Of a stretch of DNA of 64,000 nt, positions 1-22,900 are shown in pieces. The notes under the pieces were generated by a model that had not been told where the DNA came from, ran no database searches, and saw nothing but the letters and a program-made list of their open reading frames with translations. The stretch is from Gymnorhina tibicen. Its lineage: Eukaryota; Chordata; Aves; Passeriformes; Artamidae. The stretch's first letter is position 1. The number at the start of each line of letters is the position of its first letter. The stretch is from positions 2,459,486-2,523,485 of the forward strand of contig VXAZ01007995.1 in assembly GCA_013399875.1 (NCBI GenBank), written 5' to 3'. Made by a program: the position numbers and the translations under genes.

Positions 1-7846
<7,846 letters not shown>

Positions 7847-7980
7847 AGGACAAAACTGACCTTGAGAACAGTGTGATGCAGAAGAAAATTAAAATCCCCA
7901 AACTCTCTCTCAATCACATAGAAGAAGCTGGGGAGGTTACAGATTATGGGGAAGAAGATGTGGAGCTTAGACACAGTAAG
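7847..7980 (+). CDS. BEND5: BEND5 coding exon 2
   Basis: 134-nt exon. The acceptor is ttttag at 7841-7846. The first two bases (AG) complete a split Glu codon from the missing exon 1. The peptide runs from EDKTDLENS to ELRHSK and contains the conserved MQKKIKIPKLSLNH block. The donor is AAG|gtactg (7981), a weak match to consensus, but the next exon continues in phase 0. A frame read past the donor runs into intronic T-rich sequence, so the boundary is firm. Confidence 0.93.
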
Positions 7981-10900
7981 GTACTGAAGTCTTTCTGGTT
8001 TTGGTTTTTTCCCTCCTTTCCTTTTTTTAATCTTTTTTTTTTTGCAAGTGCTTGGGGCATATACAAATGTCTTAGCTTAAGAATTCCAGGCTTCCTTTTG
8101 ATCCCCTTAAACCAGTGCATTTGGTGAAATTGGGTCACATCGTGTGGGGGGGTGGGGCATGGGTTTTCAAAACCTGATTTAAGTGCAATCAAACGTTTCC
8201 CTGTGTATACTGTCTGCACAGTGTAACTGCCGTCTGAGATTGGTGGAACAATGCTCTTCCACATTGGCCCAGAATGCCTTAAAAGTCACCATTACCTGAC
8301 TGTACCAGCTGTTCTTGGTGGCACTTTTGACATATTGCTCACTGCTTGTTTGGAATTGGAAGGGGTGCTCTGAGACTGCCCAACTACAGCAGTGACTGAC
8401 AAGAAGATTTGACAGGACTGTATCACTCCATTATAACTCCCAGTTGCCTTTTTAGGTTCAAATGCCAGAAACCCACTATGGAAATGTATTTATTTTTTTG
8501 GTATCAAATAATTTCTTTAAAAGTCTGCCAACCTTCAGAATAAGATATTGCTCAGTGGCTTCATGTGTTTTGCAGCTGCAGGAGTGATATTAGTACATGT
8601 CCTTGTGGTGGGCCAGCTTTTTTGAAAATTTTTTAATTTTAGTTTTTTTAGAACATAAGTGCAGCAGGTGTAACATCAAATAATTTTGTTTTCTGCCACA
8701 TTACTCATGGATATTGTGGTATGGAAATTTGATAGTGTCAGCTTCTCACCTCTAATCTATGAGCTGCATTTTCTTTCCTTGCAGTTGCTTGATATCAAGT
8801 GCCTTTTGATATTTGGCCAGCAAAACTTAGTGACTTTATCTGTACTGTCACATATTAATCCCACTATCCAGCCCCCAGGAAAGTGCTGTGATTTAATTTG
8901 TAGGGTTTGTGCAGATGACTGAAGGTACAATTCCGCTGAGAGTTCCCAGGGCCTGAAGCCTCTGCAGTGCAGTACTAATATAGAAGGAATCAGTAGATAA
9001 GGAAGATGAGGCTGGATGATATATTCTGTCTCCAGCTTCAGTGTTTTCAAATCCCTTTCAGTGTTTGCTGATAGTGTTAACTCAGTCACTTGCATCAGGC
9101 AGTTGGGTGAACGTGCTGTAGGGAGAGTCAGAGAAGGTTTTGTCTCCCGAAGTGTGGGAAGGACAAGCCCTCAGATCACAGAACAGCTTTGTGCCTAGGC
9201 TGCTTTCACCTCTGATGTCGTCACAGGTGACAAATGGAGCACACAGTTGTTTCTTTCTCTTGCTTATCAGAAAATCAATTACTGTCAGAAATCTGAATGT
9301 TGAGAGTAAACTTTAAAGAAAAAGATATAGATCCACTTTTTAAAAAAGAAATTAATGATACAGAATCAAGTGACCCATATACACTGCTTTGTAAGTGTTG
9401 CACAAATGCAGGAAGGCCTTTAACTGCCTCAGAAGTTTGTACATGCATTTAGCTGAGTTACAGTTGCATGTTAGTTATGTATATTATATCTGTAAGAATC
9501 TGATAGGCAAAATATTTTTGCAAATTGGCTGTGTCTTGATTTTTTTGGAAAACAAGAATATTAACCGTTCCCAAGACTGTAGAATTTTGATTTTATTATG
9601 TGTTGCTGCTCTCCTAATTTATTTATTTTTTATTGTAATGTGCAGAGACAAGATGGGAGGAAACAAAGTGAAGGTACACACAAAAGCATTGAAGCAGTTG
9701 TTGCTCGCCTTGAAAAACAGAACGGGATGAGTCTCAGTAATACTTCCAGCCCTGAGGAGGCTTTTATGGAGACTACAGAAGGCATGAACAATATGGACGA
9801 TGCTGTAGTTCCTCGGATTCTCTATGAGGAATTGCTGAGGAGTTACCAGCAGCAACAGGAAGAAATGAGACACATTCAACAGGAGCTTGAGAGAACGCGG
9901 AGACAGCTTGTGCAACAGGCAAAGAAGCTAAAGGAGTATGGGGCACTCGTGTCAGAAATGAAAGAGCTCAGAGACTTGAACAGGAGGCTCCAGGATGTAC
10001 TGCTCCTAAGACTAGGTAGTGGTAAGTGCCGGACTTAAGTGGGACTAGTTTGAATGAATTTTGCAAGTGTGATCAATAGTAATGGAGACATATTTGAAGA
10101 ATAGCGGTGGTTGTTAAACTGGACATTGAATGTTAAAAGGGTTTTCTGCTGTGGCTGTACAATATGTGTCGAATTTGTATGCTATGTACGTCTGGGGTTT
10201 TCTTTAAAAACTAGAGGTCTTTGTGCTGGTATGGCTGAATTAGAGTTCCATTTTAAGCAGCTGTATTATAAAGAGTCTCTGGCCTTCCAATATATGCTGA
10301 AAAAGTTAATAAAGCATCATTTGCAAAATATACCAATATGTTACAGTTAAAAAAAAAAAAAAGAAAAGAAAAGGCGCTGGAATGAATAGTTGGGCTAAAA
10401 CTAATTTATCCTTTGCAGTTAGGGATTTTGTTTATTGTTATGTGACTATGTTACCTTCCATTTTCTGACCCCTCTTCCCATTAGTAGCTTATTAGAATGT
10501 GATATATTCCTGAACTTTTAGCAGTGGCTTTAAACAGCCATGCTATTGGAAAAACAATGGATTGTTAAAGCATAATTAAAAAAACTTTATATTAGTGTCC
10601 CGTTTATCAACACTTGTTATGAAATGCAGGTTTGTGTAATTTGGATTTCAGTTCTAAATATCTTGGGTCAACTGCTCCTTTGTTTGGGTTTATAACAATT
10701 ATTTAAGCATTATGTTGGAATAAATGGGAAAAAAGACAAAATAAAAAGTTCATCCTTTTCATTGAAGATGGTACCCTTGGAATACCTTCAGAAATTTGAC
10801 AAATTACATTTATTTGCTGTTAGAATGTGGTACTGCTGTGTTGAAGATCTGCTTGGTGACTGAAACTTGGTCGAAATCTGTGCATCCAAACTTAGCATGC

Positions 10901-13900
10901 CGTTCTTATGTCTGCCTTTGTGTATCTGGAAACTTAATTTTTGCATGTCAATTGGATATTGGCTCTTCTCCTGGACTGGAACGAGTGCATGCAATTTGCA
11001 TGTGGGTCTGAGTTACCCTCACGTACAGAGCTGGACCTGGGAGAGCATGTGCCTGTGCTGTAGCATGTGTTAAGGTGTGCCCACACCCTTGGAGCCAGGT
11101 TCTCGGAGTGTCCCACAACCTAAACTGGGTGTCTGATTGTGAATGCTCATCATTGTTACACTGTGCATAATTAAAATGTCGTTACTTACCATAAACAATC
11201 TAGTTAACTTTCTAAATAAAACTAAATAGGCAAGGTTGCCACAGCCTGAAAAACACGATGTGGTTGGCAGGAGATTCCACTGAGCTTTCTAAAATTTTCC
11301 TTGGATGGAAAGATGTTTCTTCATCTGCAAGTAGTTAGCTGGAATTTATGGGAATGGAGCACGAGCCAGATGTTGGTAGGCAATGGGGCTGAACAGCGTA
11401 AAGTACCAATTTAGTTGGTAGACTTGACAGCAATTGGAGTGGTGAGACCAGCAGTGAAATGAAGACAGCTACTGCATTCTGTCTCGTTTCTTTCGCTTTA
11501 AGAAAAAGAAGATGCATTTTTTACTTGAGCCAAAAAAAGAAACCTTAGGAGAAAAAGGAAAAAAAAAAATAAAAGAGGAAAAGAAACCCTGGAAAAAAAT
11601 ACTGAATCTTCTCTAAATATTGGGCATGAATTTTCATTGTATCAGTCTGACAACTGGAAACAAATCCCAATTACATTGAAGACAAGTTCTTGAAATTTAA
11701 TCACATACGTGGAAAAATATCAGCTATAGGACACTTCCAAAAAAAAGTCCCTTGTTATTATTACTTGTAAGGAACATTTGATGGTGACAAAGGTAGAATT
11801 TGGCTGTGCTGGCTGTGTCCTTCACAAGGTTTGTATTTCCTAAGACTCAGTGTATTAACTGTTGCTTACTCTGTTGCTTTTCCTTGTAGCCTCATTCACA
11901 GCAGAGAAACAACCATGTTCTAGAAAGATCAATACAAAACTTATGAATAATTAGCAAGGGAGACATCTTCAGCATGTTATAAATTAAGAGTCTGGTGACA
12001 GTATGAAAAAGTACTACTTTTAATCAAGAATAGATACCTAAAGACTTTTTTAGTCTTCCTTACTTTTCCAGCTTATAAATGAGGTATGTTTGGGTATGTG
12101 AATAATCTCTGAAAATTGTTCTGAAAATAAATTACATCCTGAATTCATCTGCAGTTGCAGTGATCTCTTAAACCTAGAGTTTCAAATTACATGTAATTTA
12201 TGTTACACTGCACTTCTAGCAGGCTGGACTTAATGCAAACTAATTGCATTTCTGTTTCACCTTAGAGACTTGTGATTTCTTTGCATGAGATGACAGCTGG
12301 TTTGTGCTGATGAATTGCAGCTGTGGGAAATGCGTGCCTGTTGCCATTTTAAACTTGCAGATCAAATATAGAACAGCCTCTTGAGCTAACGTGCAGTCGA
12401 GTATTCAGTCTCCTAATTTCCCATCTACGTGTTGAATTCAGTGAGGAGCTGGAAGTCAGTGTATTCTACTTGAGACTCAGGCCTTCAGCTCTGCTATTAA
12501 ACTGGAGCCACTCTGGTGGGGAGAGTGAGGGGGTTCATCTTCCTCATGGTGACACCGAATTGCTCTTTGTCACGAAGGAGCCTTGGAGGCAGCTGTGGCA
12601 AATGGCAGTAGTGAAATCGGTACTGATCCATGGAGAAATGCTTAATATCTTCTTTATGATTTTAGTATGTTATTTCCCAGCAGATCCCTTCCCAGAGGAG
12701 GCAGGCATTTCACCAGGGCTCTAGGGACCAGAGTAGTGGAAAAATGTGATGACTGTTGGGGAAAAGGTTATGGTGTCCCTCTTGAGCCTCTGGAATAATG
12801 TGTGCAGCCTCTTGCCTTGCCCTCTTGGGGAACTGGAAGCCCTGTAATTGTAGGCCTTTGCAGTTTGTTTTGTTGCACCTGAAAACACTAATTGGCCCTC
12901 TTTGTATCAATAGAGAGTAAGATAATTTAAAGAATTAAATAACTGACTCTCCCCTGTAGGGACTTTAAATAGCCCTTGGATTGCAAAAGAAGAATTTCAA
13001 TAACTTCTTAAAAAAATAGTTGTCTCCCAGGCAAGATCTGTGCAGTTTCCTGTCACTGGAAATATGGTCAAAAGTACTGAAGTTGTATAGGGATAATGCC
13101 TGGGTATTTTTAGCTCCCTGATAAATTCTTCATTTTCATGTTATGTTGCTGAGAATTAGTGTTGCTGCAAAGCCAGGGAGTATATTCACATTTATTCATA
13201 AACATTGATTCATCAGCACGTGCACACAGACCCCCAAGGTTTTATTTTTAATCCCAGTTTAATTTCAGTGATCCAGTTTATAGTGTCTTGGGACTGACAC
13301 CAGAGTAGGGAGAATGAAATAGGATTTGTGTCTTACCGCATGTCAGGAATTATTTTTTTTCAGCTTTTCTAGATTTGTTTGGCTTTTTGATGTTTAAAAA
13401 AAATTTAGAAGGCCCAAGGTTTCTATCAAGTACAGAAAGTACCAATATTACCACTTCTCAGACTTGTGTTGTTTTGTTTCAAATTCTGGTAGACCATGTG
13501 GAAAAACTTGCTGCTTACAATTGTATGCTGACCACTTCATCAATCAATTTATTTTTACTTTCTCACTAAGTTTTAGAGTAGCATGTAGCCTAAGATGCAT
13601 TTTTGAGGAAAAGGGATGGTGAAGGGAAGCCTTCTACCTTTTCATCCTGATTTGAACTTGCTGGCCTCTCAGATATTATAAAAAAACTGCAGTCAGAAGG
13701 AGAAAGATTTTGCAATAAAACATTTGTTTCCTTCTTGCATTCCGAAAATCGTCTTCTTTTTTTTTTCCTGATCCTGTTAACATAACTGCTGTCATTGTTA
13801 AGCCTTTAGATAGACATATATCTTTTTATATGTCCCATTCATCATCTTTAAAATAAGATGCAGAGCATAAGAGCTGCAGAGAGGGGGAACTTGGAGTGTG

Positions 13901-16900
13901 GTGAACGGAGCCCACAGTTCCCGTTGGCAGGCAGGCAGGAGCGCAGGTTGCATGTGCAATTCACAGCATGTGGGGTTGAAAATGCAGAGTTTAGTGGTTG
14001 GTGAAAGTGGCTGTGGAGACTGTCTAGTTAGAGGCAGGTTTCTGTTTGGGAATCAAAAATCAGGATATAAAAAAAAGATTTTAAAGGCTTTCTTTTGGTG
14101 ACTTCTAAGCAAGTAGTAAAGCATGAATTGCAGCAGAGGTATTCTGAGCTGTGAGAGCTGTGGTTTCTGTGGACTTTAATAAACTTTTTTCTTGGGAAAG
14201 CTCCGGAAACCAAATTCCAGCTGTGTCAATATATGACTAAAAACAGTAAAAGACTTCTAAATAGGGACTAGTAAAAGTGTTTAAACTGAAATAAACGTTT
14301 CCTGCTAGGAAGAAGGTGGTTATACTTATGTGTCTTCCTCGAAGTGACTTTCAAAGTGTAAGAAAATAGCCCTTTGTTGAAGGATGTTTTCTTAAAGTAA
14401 CAGCTTCAGAGATGACTTCCTAAGGTCATGCTGGCAATTACATCCCTGCATCTGCTTGTTCAGGTGTGCCCATGCTGTGGGCAGGCTTTGGGTGCTTTAA
14501 CCAGTCTGGGTCTTCCCCCAGTCTGAATCAGCTTTGCAGTCTCAAGCTTAGGGGTTTAGTTTGTCTTGGCTGTACCATTGTATATTCGTGGTACTAGAGG
14601 TGCTTTCTAAGATCACTATGAAATTATAATACAAATGGGATGTTTTTGTGATTTCTCTGTTTGTGCTATGCTTGCATTGGGGCTGGCTCTTAAGACCCTC
14701 TTGTTGGTGGCACTGCAGCGTAGGATTGTCTGAGTTGCCAAGACAACTTTTAGTCGTTGCTGAGCGTGGAGTGGCAGCCAGCTGAGAACATTTAGCAGGC
14801 TATGTAGGTGTAGAATAAGCTATAGGATAAATGTCAAATGCTGACAACGGAGGAAGCACTGCTATCGCTGTATAATAATCTCTAAATGAAACTGCACAAA
14901 GTAGGAGGGATGAATGCTGTGCTTGTTCCAGGCACAGGAACTATTTAAGATGCATGACTAAGACCTGAGTTGTGGTGCCAGCGTGACTTGCAGAGTTGGA
15001 TCGGTTCAGGGCTGGGTCTGTGTGCACAAACACTGAGCAGGGAGCTGAAGGGTGACCTGATGATTGAGTTGTCACTGGCTGAAGATGTCAGGGTTGGGCT
15101 GCAGAGTGGTGCAGTGCTCTCAGCACCAGCCTGGTGCAATCTAGCACTGGCAAGTGGGTGAGTTTATCCTTAGAGTTCTGGACATGGGGTATTTCCGTGG
15201 TGTCCAGAGCCTTAAGCTGGCAACCTTGCTGTGCTGTTGAGCCGCCGGCCCTGCATGGAACTTCAGTGCCTGCTGGAGCTTCTTGGGATCCTAGAGCCAG
15301 ACATCAAGGGACACTGATAGGCGTGGGACCATAGCCTAGAATTCTGGTGGAACCTCTGCAATGAATGGAGTGATGAAATCCAGTTCGCAAATTATTTTTA
15401 GTGTGTTCTTCTGTCTTTTTAGGAACACTTTATAACTTGGATCTGGGGAAAAAAAAGTTGATGACTGACAAAATAATTATCCTCCTTTGAAGTCTCAAAC
15501 ATATGCTTAGTAGTATTCCATTGTTTAATTTGTGCATAATTTTTGTTGATTACATTAAAAATAAAAATCAGTGTTGGATGGATTGGACAATCAAAATTCT
15601 AATTTATGTGGGGTTTTTTAACCTTTTATATTCTTTCTATGCATGATAGTTCAGCATAAGTAGCCTGTTTCCTTCATAGCATTTCTGCAGATCCTGACTA
15701 TTTTTATACACCTCTGTTATATCTAAAGAGATTTCGGATTTCTATAAAATTTGTGATTCTGTGTGGATAATTTATGTAATTATCACAGTAAATTATGCAG
15801 GTTCCTACTCAACCATATAGCAATTCTTATTTGAAGAATTACTATTGTTGCTTTTGGTTTATAATTTCAGTGTCATTTTTACATAATTTCCTTAGTGTGC
15901 ATTGAAGAAATCTTACCCATATCTGTAATTGTCCTTATGCTTTAAGAATAAAATTAAACACTTAAATTAAAATTAAACATTTTAATGTTTATAAAGCAGG
16001 AATACTTATCCTGCTTTTACTTATTGATGTTCAGAAGTAGGATTTTGGTTTAGATTACTTCTAACTTTAAAATGAACATGACTAATGTGTTATTTTATGC
16101 TAATCATGGGTGATGAAGGGATTGATTTAATGTTCTCTGGGATAGCAGACAGCTCTCTTTTCTTAACTGTCTAGGACCTGCCATTGAGGTTGAAAAAGTA
16201 AAACCTGAATCAATTGAGCCTGAACCTGAGGTACAGAAGACCTTCAGTGAGGAAGCAAATACATCAACATACTACCCTGCCCCTGTTCCAGTAATGGACA
16301 AGTATATTCTCGAGAATGGAAAGGTATTTTATATTAAATATAGCATGAATAATTTTTAAATGTCCATCAGGTGATGTTCTTGTGGAATTTTCATGATTGT
16401 GGGGGTTTTGCATGGTAGCAGCTTATCCAAGCTTCCTCAGTTTTCATGAAGGTGTGCTGTTATGCTGAGGAGAATTGTGAACTTACACAGATATGAAGAG
16501 CATAGAAAAGTATCCTCAGTGGTGAGAGCATTGAATGCTGTGCAACATGAGGAATATAGTCATTAAATATGCATGCTCAGGCAACTTGACAGTAGTCTTC
16601 AGTTGGTGACATCCATAAATACACCAAATATTGACCAAAGTCAGTAACCCACATTACAAAGTTACATGAGTCTACTTAACCAAAATACCTTTTCCTAAAA
16701 GGTTTTTAATGTTTATAATGTGCTGTAGTCATGTTGCAGAGAAGCCCTCATATTCGGGTTGAAGTGGAGTGCAGGAGGTAATTATGAACTCTGAAGTGAA
16801 AATGGGCTCCCTTGATGCTGGTAGGAGCATTGCCACTGAATTGAGCTGATGCAGTGCTACTTTCCAGAGACTTTTGTGAACTTGCTGAAAGACCATCTAG

Positions 16901-19900
16901 CTCTAGTTTGCCAGAACCTGACTGAGAGCTTTTCAGGTTTCAGCGTGTTTAACACATTAAATGCTCATCTACCGAGGCCTGCTTTTACAGCTGTTTCCAT
17001 TATCATTAAATAAATGTGATGTTTCTTATACAAAACTGTAAGTCCTTCAGAATTGCCTGTGCAGATCCTGTTTCTTGGTGTATATATGCATTTGGTACCC
17101 TAATCTGAGAACCCTTAGGGAGGAAACATCCATTCCAGCTTTGCCATACAGTGGAGTTACTGATGGAAGAGCATGAAACTGCATTTTCAGATTTGTGTTA
17201 AAAAATTGACTGCACAATGTCTGTCCTTCTTGAAGATGAATTCAACATAATCGTTGAGGACAGAATGTATGTGAAAAATAGTAGAATCTTGACAGTTTGA
17301 CAGGTATTTGGTTCAGATAGCTTTTCTTGCCTAATATATTGAAAGATGTCATTTGCTTGGTTATTTTGTGTATATTTGTGCAATGAAAACTTAGGGTGTA
17401 TTACTGTGTGAGTTTGCTTTACCTCCTTCTCTTCCACTTAAGGTCTGTGGGATAGGGCACATCCTTTAGTATTTGTATTAAGCTTTTCCTACACCCTTTT
17501 TTCATCTGTCAGCTTCTTGGCACTTCTTTTGCTGAAGTTTTCTCTGTCTTTACAGATATTAGTACCTCTTTAATTTTATTTTTGTAATTTTGGTTCTTGG
17601 TTTGCCTATTTACTGGGGCTACAGCCAGCTCAGATGCCAGAAATGTGAACTAATAGTGTGTTTGGAGTGTTGGAGGGTAGTTTTCTTCAGTTTTCCTTAT
17701 TTATGGCTTTATTTCAGTATTCCTTTATTGATATGCACCACTAGAGTAGTTGAAACACTTTTTTACAAATCTTACCCTTTGTGGCACCAGATTTGATCTT
17801 AGTAGGATTCTTTCAAAGCAGATAAATCTCTTCCCTCCAGAGGGAAAACTGAGTTACTGAAAAAGAGCCTATGGCATTCATTTAAAGAAAAGAAAGAAGA
17901 GGGGAAAAAAAAAAAGAGTTCATCTTCTGAGACACATTTTAGATCTATTGCAGATGTTAGCACAGCCACACTGGTGAGCGTTGCTTTGAATTCTCTGCTG
18001 TCCCTGTTGCATTGTGCTTGAAGGTTGATCCCGCAGTTGCTGAAATTGGGAGTAAATTTCCCATTGATTTCATCAAGACAAGAGTCTGGCTCATGGGGCG
18101 GCTCTTCCAGCACGAAGGGAATGTCTTCTGAGTGTGGAGAACAGTGAGTTTCCCGGAGCGTTGGGATTGATAGGAAACAGGGCCTGTTGTAGAGGTAAAC
18201 TGAGACACAGGCAGATTGAACTCCTCACCGTAACAGCGCTAGAAATAGAAAAAGGGAGACGTAAGATTTCTGTGGCTGTGGCTGTCTGTCACATAGTTGC
18301 TGTTGCCATAGGTGTTTCATACCAGCAATTGCTTTTTTAATAAATGAAGCATGTTAAAAGAAGAGATGATCTGTCTGAAGCATAAATATTAAAAAGACTT
18401 CCTGTAACCTGTTCTTTTCTTTTGAGTAACTTCAAGCTAATGAATAATGTAGTAGCTTAAGAGACTAAATAATCTTTGGCAAAGGCAAACCATGATTTTG
18501 GCAGAGGGGAATCGGATTTTTGATTAAATACAACAGTCTCTACAACTAATGTGATACATGCACCCAAAATTTGATGTGTCACAACATTCCTAATCTTAGT
18601 TATTTTCTAGTTAATTTTCAGACATTTTCCCAGAAAACTTTTCCAAGAGCTAAATTGAAATAGAAATAACTGAATTAAAAATGTGCTGTGATTATTTCTT
18701 GAGTAGACTGCTCACTCCTGATTGAAGTTACCTTACAAAATATGGAGAGCACCAAAAGAGTGCGCCTTTTTAAAAATCACTTATGAAGAGGCTCAACAAC
18801 ATAGAAAAAGGGGAAAAAAAAGGGGGTGTTTGTGTTGTAGTTATTACTAGTTTAATTTCTGTCCATGCAGACTTGTGAAAAGCTTCTTAGAATCCCTTTA
18901 GTGTAGAAGATTCTGCAGGAGAGGCAGCTTGCTGTATGGTTTTATGCTTTAAGGAAGGTAGTTTTAATTTTTTTTATAACATAGCTTGTAGCCAAACCAT
19001 TCATATTACTCTATTTAAGTTTTTTAACATCTAGTTGCTTTTGAAGGATGCCATCGTAATAAAAAATTTCTTGGGGTTATAGTCCTCATTAATAATTAAA
19101 GTAGGTTTCCATTTAAAGGAAAAATGGTATTCAGTTGAATACAGGCAGTAAAATTATGGGTATATAAAATTTTACAGTAGCTTTGTCCAATTTTCATTGC
19201 ATTTAATGGGACTTCTGTGATACTGCTCAGATTTGTATGGGTAGCTGGCACAGTTTATGTAAAGCCAGATGAAATGAGTAAAACCACAGAAAACTAAGGG
19301 CACAGTAGTTCAGGCAGAGTCTTCTGATGCAGTTTTGCCATGGGATTTTGTTGATGGGATTTTTTTTTTTAATCATAAGAAGCTAGAAAGTTTCTTTTTA
19401 AGTATTAATGTTACAGAAAGAACCCCCATTGGACCAGATCTTATCAAGCTAGAATTCGGATATGTAGCAATCCAATTGATAGATATTTTTGGTATGTTGC
19501 ACTTGTCCAGATTGTCTGAAGGTCTGAAGGTAAGTGCAGTGAGCTCTGATCAGCAGCTGGGAGGTGCAGGTCACACCATAGCTTGTTATGATGATGAGCA
19601 AGTGTGTATCCCACTGAGTGAAGTTCATCACCATGTGAACGAAGCTTGCTGCGTGCAGAGGTGGTTCAGAAGTCTGCACTGTGCTCCAGGAATTGGAGCA
19701 CGGACATACAGGGTACAATGTGTTTGTGGTTCCATGCAGGGCCAGTGTGTGCGTCCTGGTTGCACTGGTGTCAGACTTGTGCTGGTTACTCGTGGAGTTA
19801 CCTCCTTGCTGTTGCTTGAAGGTGTCCTGAGTGTCAGGACTGTCAGCTCAAACACGTAGTGGCAGCCTCAGGACAGTGCTCGGATTCTTGTCCTGCATTT

Positions 19901-22900
19901 GTCTTAAGACTGGAGCACTGGGAATCTTGGGGTAGAGACACAGGGTAGCCCTGTGGGAGACAACCCAGCACAGTCAAGACTAATAAGCAAAACTAGACTT
20001 GAGCATCTTCCTTTTGGAGACTCTCCAGTGGCTTCACACTGCATTTCCCAGTACCCATATTACCCTGCTTTACTACTTCAGTGAAATACTTTGACTTCCC
20101 ATTGTTCGGATAATGGAAAGTTTATGATGTTGCTGCAATGGGTCATTGCCTAACCACAAAGCAATATTCATGTGGTACATTGATTGTACATGATAGACAC
20201 ACTTTGTGCTAGAATTGGAAGCTTTACAAAGCTTCCAAACTCTCCTGGCTTATGTTGAAATTGGAGCTCTTGAAATACTTTCTCCCCTTCCAGTTACTTT
20301 AAACAATCAGGCTGGGTTTTGCCAACAGGTACAGAATACAACTTAGGGAGTAATTCCCTCTCTACTGTCTCTGGAGTATGCTTTGGGTAAAGTCTGTTTT
20401 AGCTGAAGGGAAGTGTTTCATCTTGCTCCTGAATTAGGCTGGTGCAACTGCTTGGTTTATATGCTGTGCATAACTTTATAATACTGGATGTGTTCACTGT
20501 TTCCTTCTTTAATCTCTGTTCCTGACCACAGTCTTTCAGGAGAGAGGTTATGTGGGGGGGAAAAGTAGAGATTACTAAAAGGAACTATATTATATATTGA
20601 GGTTGACTTGAACTCCCTGACCCACAAAGTTGGAGAAGTTTCAGAGCTAGGCAAAATGGATTTGTTCAGCCCTAATTACTGTTATTTTAGTTCCTAATAT
20701 TAATGTTCCTACAGCACTTGGATACTGTTGTGTGCTACATACCATAGATAAGTTGTTATTATTACTACCTTCTAGGTCCATCTTGGCAGTGGAATTTGGG
20801 TAGATGAGGAGAAATGGCACCAGCTGCAAGTAACACAAGGAGATTCAAAGTATACAAAAAATCTAGCGGTTATGATTTGGGGAACAGATGTTCTCAAGAA
20901 CAGAAGTGTCACAGGAGTTGCAACCAAAAAAAAGAAAGATGCCGTTCCCAAGCCACCTCTCTCACCTCACAAATTAAGCATTGTCAGAGGTAGGTTATTT
21001 GAAAACTTTTGCTTCCTGCTTTGGAGTTTAACCATTAATCACCGAGTTGAAAGATGCTTCTTTTCAGCTCATTTAAAATTAACTGATTAAAAACTGTAAT
21101 TCAGATTGCTATTGCATTGTGAAGTGCATACGTACCCAGGAACAGTAAAACACATTGCAATAGCTGTGCACAGTGCAGGCCTCCACAGCTGAAGACTTGT
21201 ACATTGACTTCAGTAAGGTTTGAAAAGATCATCACTTTAGATCACTTGCAGGGCAGGACTCTGAGCCTGGAGAACAACATGTTGTTCTAGAATTCATTTA
21301 TAACATGATGATTTTTCAAAGTGCATATATTCCTTTAAACAAGACTGAGAGTAGCTTTACCACATTCTTTCATCCAGAACATAACCAGCTCTGGCATGAG
21401 GCACAGAAACCATTATGGCTGTGACTATAAAAATATGCATACCTTCAAAGGCAAGAAAGAATAGTTTTACCCTTTTAAGTGGAGAAAATGGAAATAGTAA
21501 AAATTAACTGTTGCAGTTGAATTGGAATTTGGACAGGAGGTGTAAATCGCTGACCTCATCTGGTAGGGAAAATTGCAATGACACTTTCAGTAACTGCAAG
21601 CCTGAGTCCATGTGTGTAGTACTTCGAGAGAGAGAAGGCCTTCTCCTTTATTTAAACTGAATGGTGAATTTCAGTCCCTTTGCATCATCATGCCTGTGTT
21701 GCATCATTTCTGTCTCTCTTGGTATTTCAGGCTTCTTTTTAAGTCAGAACTGAGTTGGTTCCTCATGGAATACATACCGAAATTGGATTTTTAGGTTTTG
21801 TGTCCATACTAAATTGCAGTAGGGCTGAAAGAAATCTCCCCATTTGGTAGAGCTTCATTATTCTACATTTCCTGTTCTTAGTTGCTATGTGCTCTTAACT
21901 GTGAACTCATTAAGAGGTGTTGTAATCTGCCACGAAAGTACCATGTTTTGGAGTAAGAAATACGATTCCTCTCTGAGTGTGTGCGTGTCTGTGTCTGTGT
22001 TATGTGGGGAAAAGTTGGAAACTTATCTCCGTACTGTCATCTTTCTTAGTTTATAAGAAATGAGTAAATGACATGGGGTTTTTTTTTTTACTAATCTGCT
22101 TCAAGATTATATGTGGAAGTGGAAGCTGTTCCATGCTGATTTTCTAGTTCTGTCTGGGGCCTTTGGTGCAATCCTTACACGTGTAGCTGAGTAACGATGT
22201 GCTGGCCACATAAGGAATCCACTCTGTGGCGGTGGCTCCCCTTGTCAGCTCCAAATGGGAAGCAGAATTGGTTGCCCTGGTGTGCACTTACAAGCACGCA
22301 GCAAAAAGGGGTTATTTTCCACTGGCCCATTGCAAAGTGGTTTCCAGTTTCCCTGCTGGAGGCTCTTGCTCCTCAATGCTGCTGGCAAGGTTGCTTCTGT
22401 GAGAATTTCCTCTTCTCCTTCTGTCAGGGCCACTCTGTGTTGCTTGAGCCATTTAAATGACAGCTTTCTTCAAATTCCCCTTGTTTTGACTACAGTGAGT
22501 TTGGGAGTCTGCTCCAACAGGTACATGGTGAGAGGCAGATGGGGCCCTTCCCTTTCTTCTCTTCCATACCTTTACACTCACCAGCAATTCAGCTCTTCCC
22601 TATTTCCTCGTTTTTCTGTGTTTTCTGTCATACTTTTGCTTCCAGCCTCAACCCTCATTTGAATTCTACTGTTACATGCCCTGGTTTTCCATGTTCCTCT
22701 TTTTAGTGTTTCTTTCACCTTGTCTCTGATTCCCTTTTGTTAGACTCCAGCCTGTTCAGTCTCCTCTTGAACCAGTTCAGCTGCATGGCCAGTGTTGCAG
22801 ATGTCAGGCTGCCTATATCAGTGGGACTGGGTAGCTCATAACCATGATTTTCCATGTTGTCGTGTCCTTTGCATTTGCGTCAGTGTTAGCAGGTCTTGCC

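Noticed and set aside
19335..19859. 174-codon + strand frame in BEND5 intron 4
   Set aside because: Longest frame in an AT-moderate part of the gene, but composition is unstable along its length, no domain is recognised, and it lies wholly inside an intron. Conservation testing would be needed to revive it.
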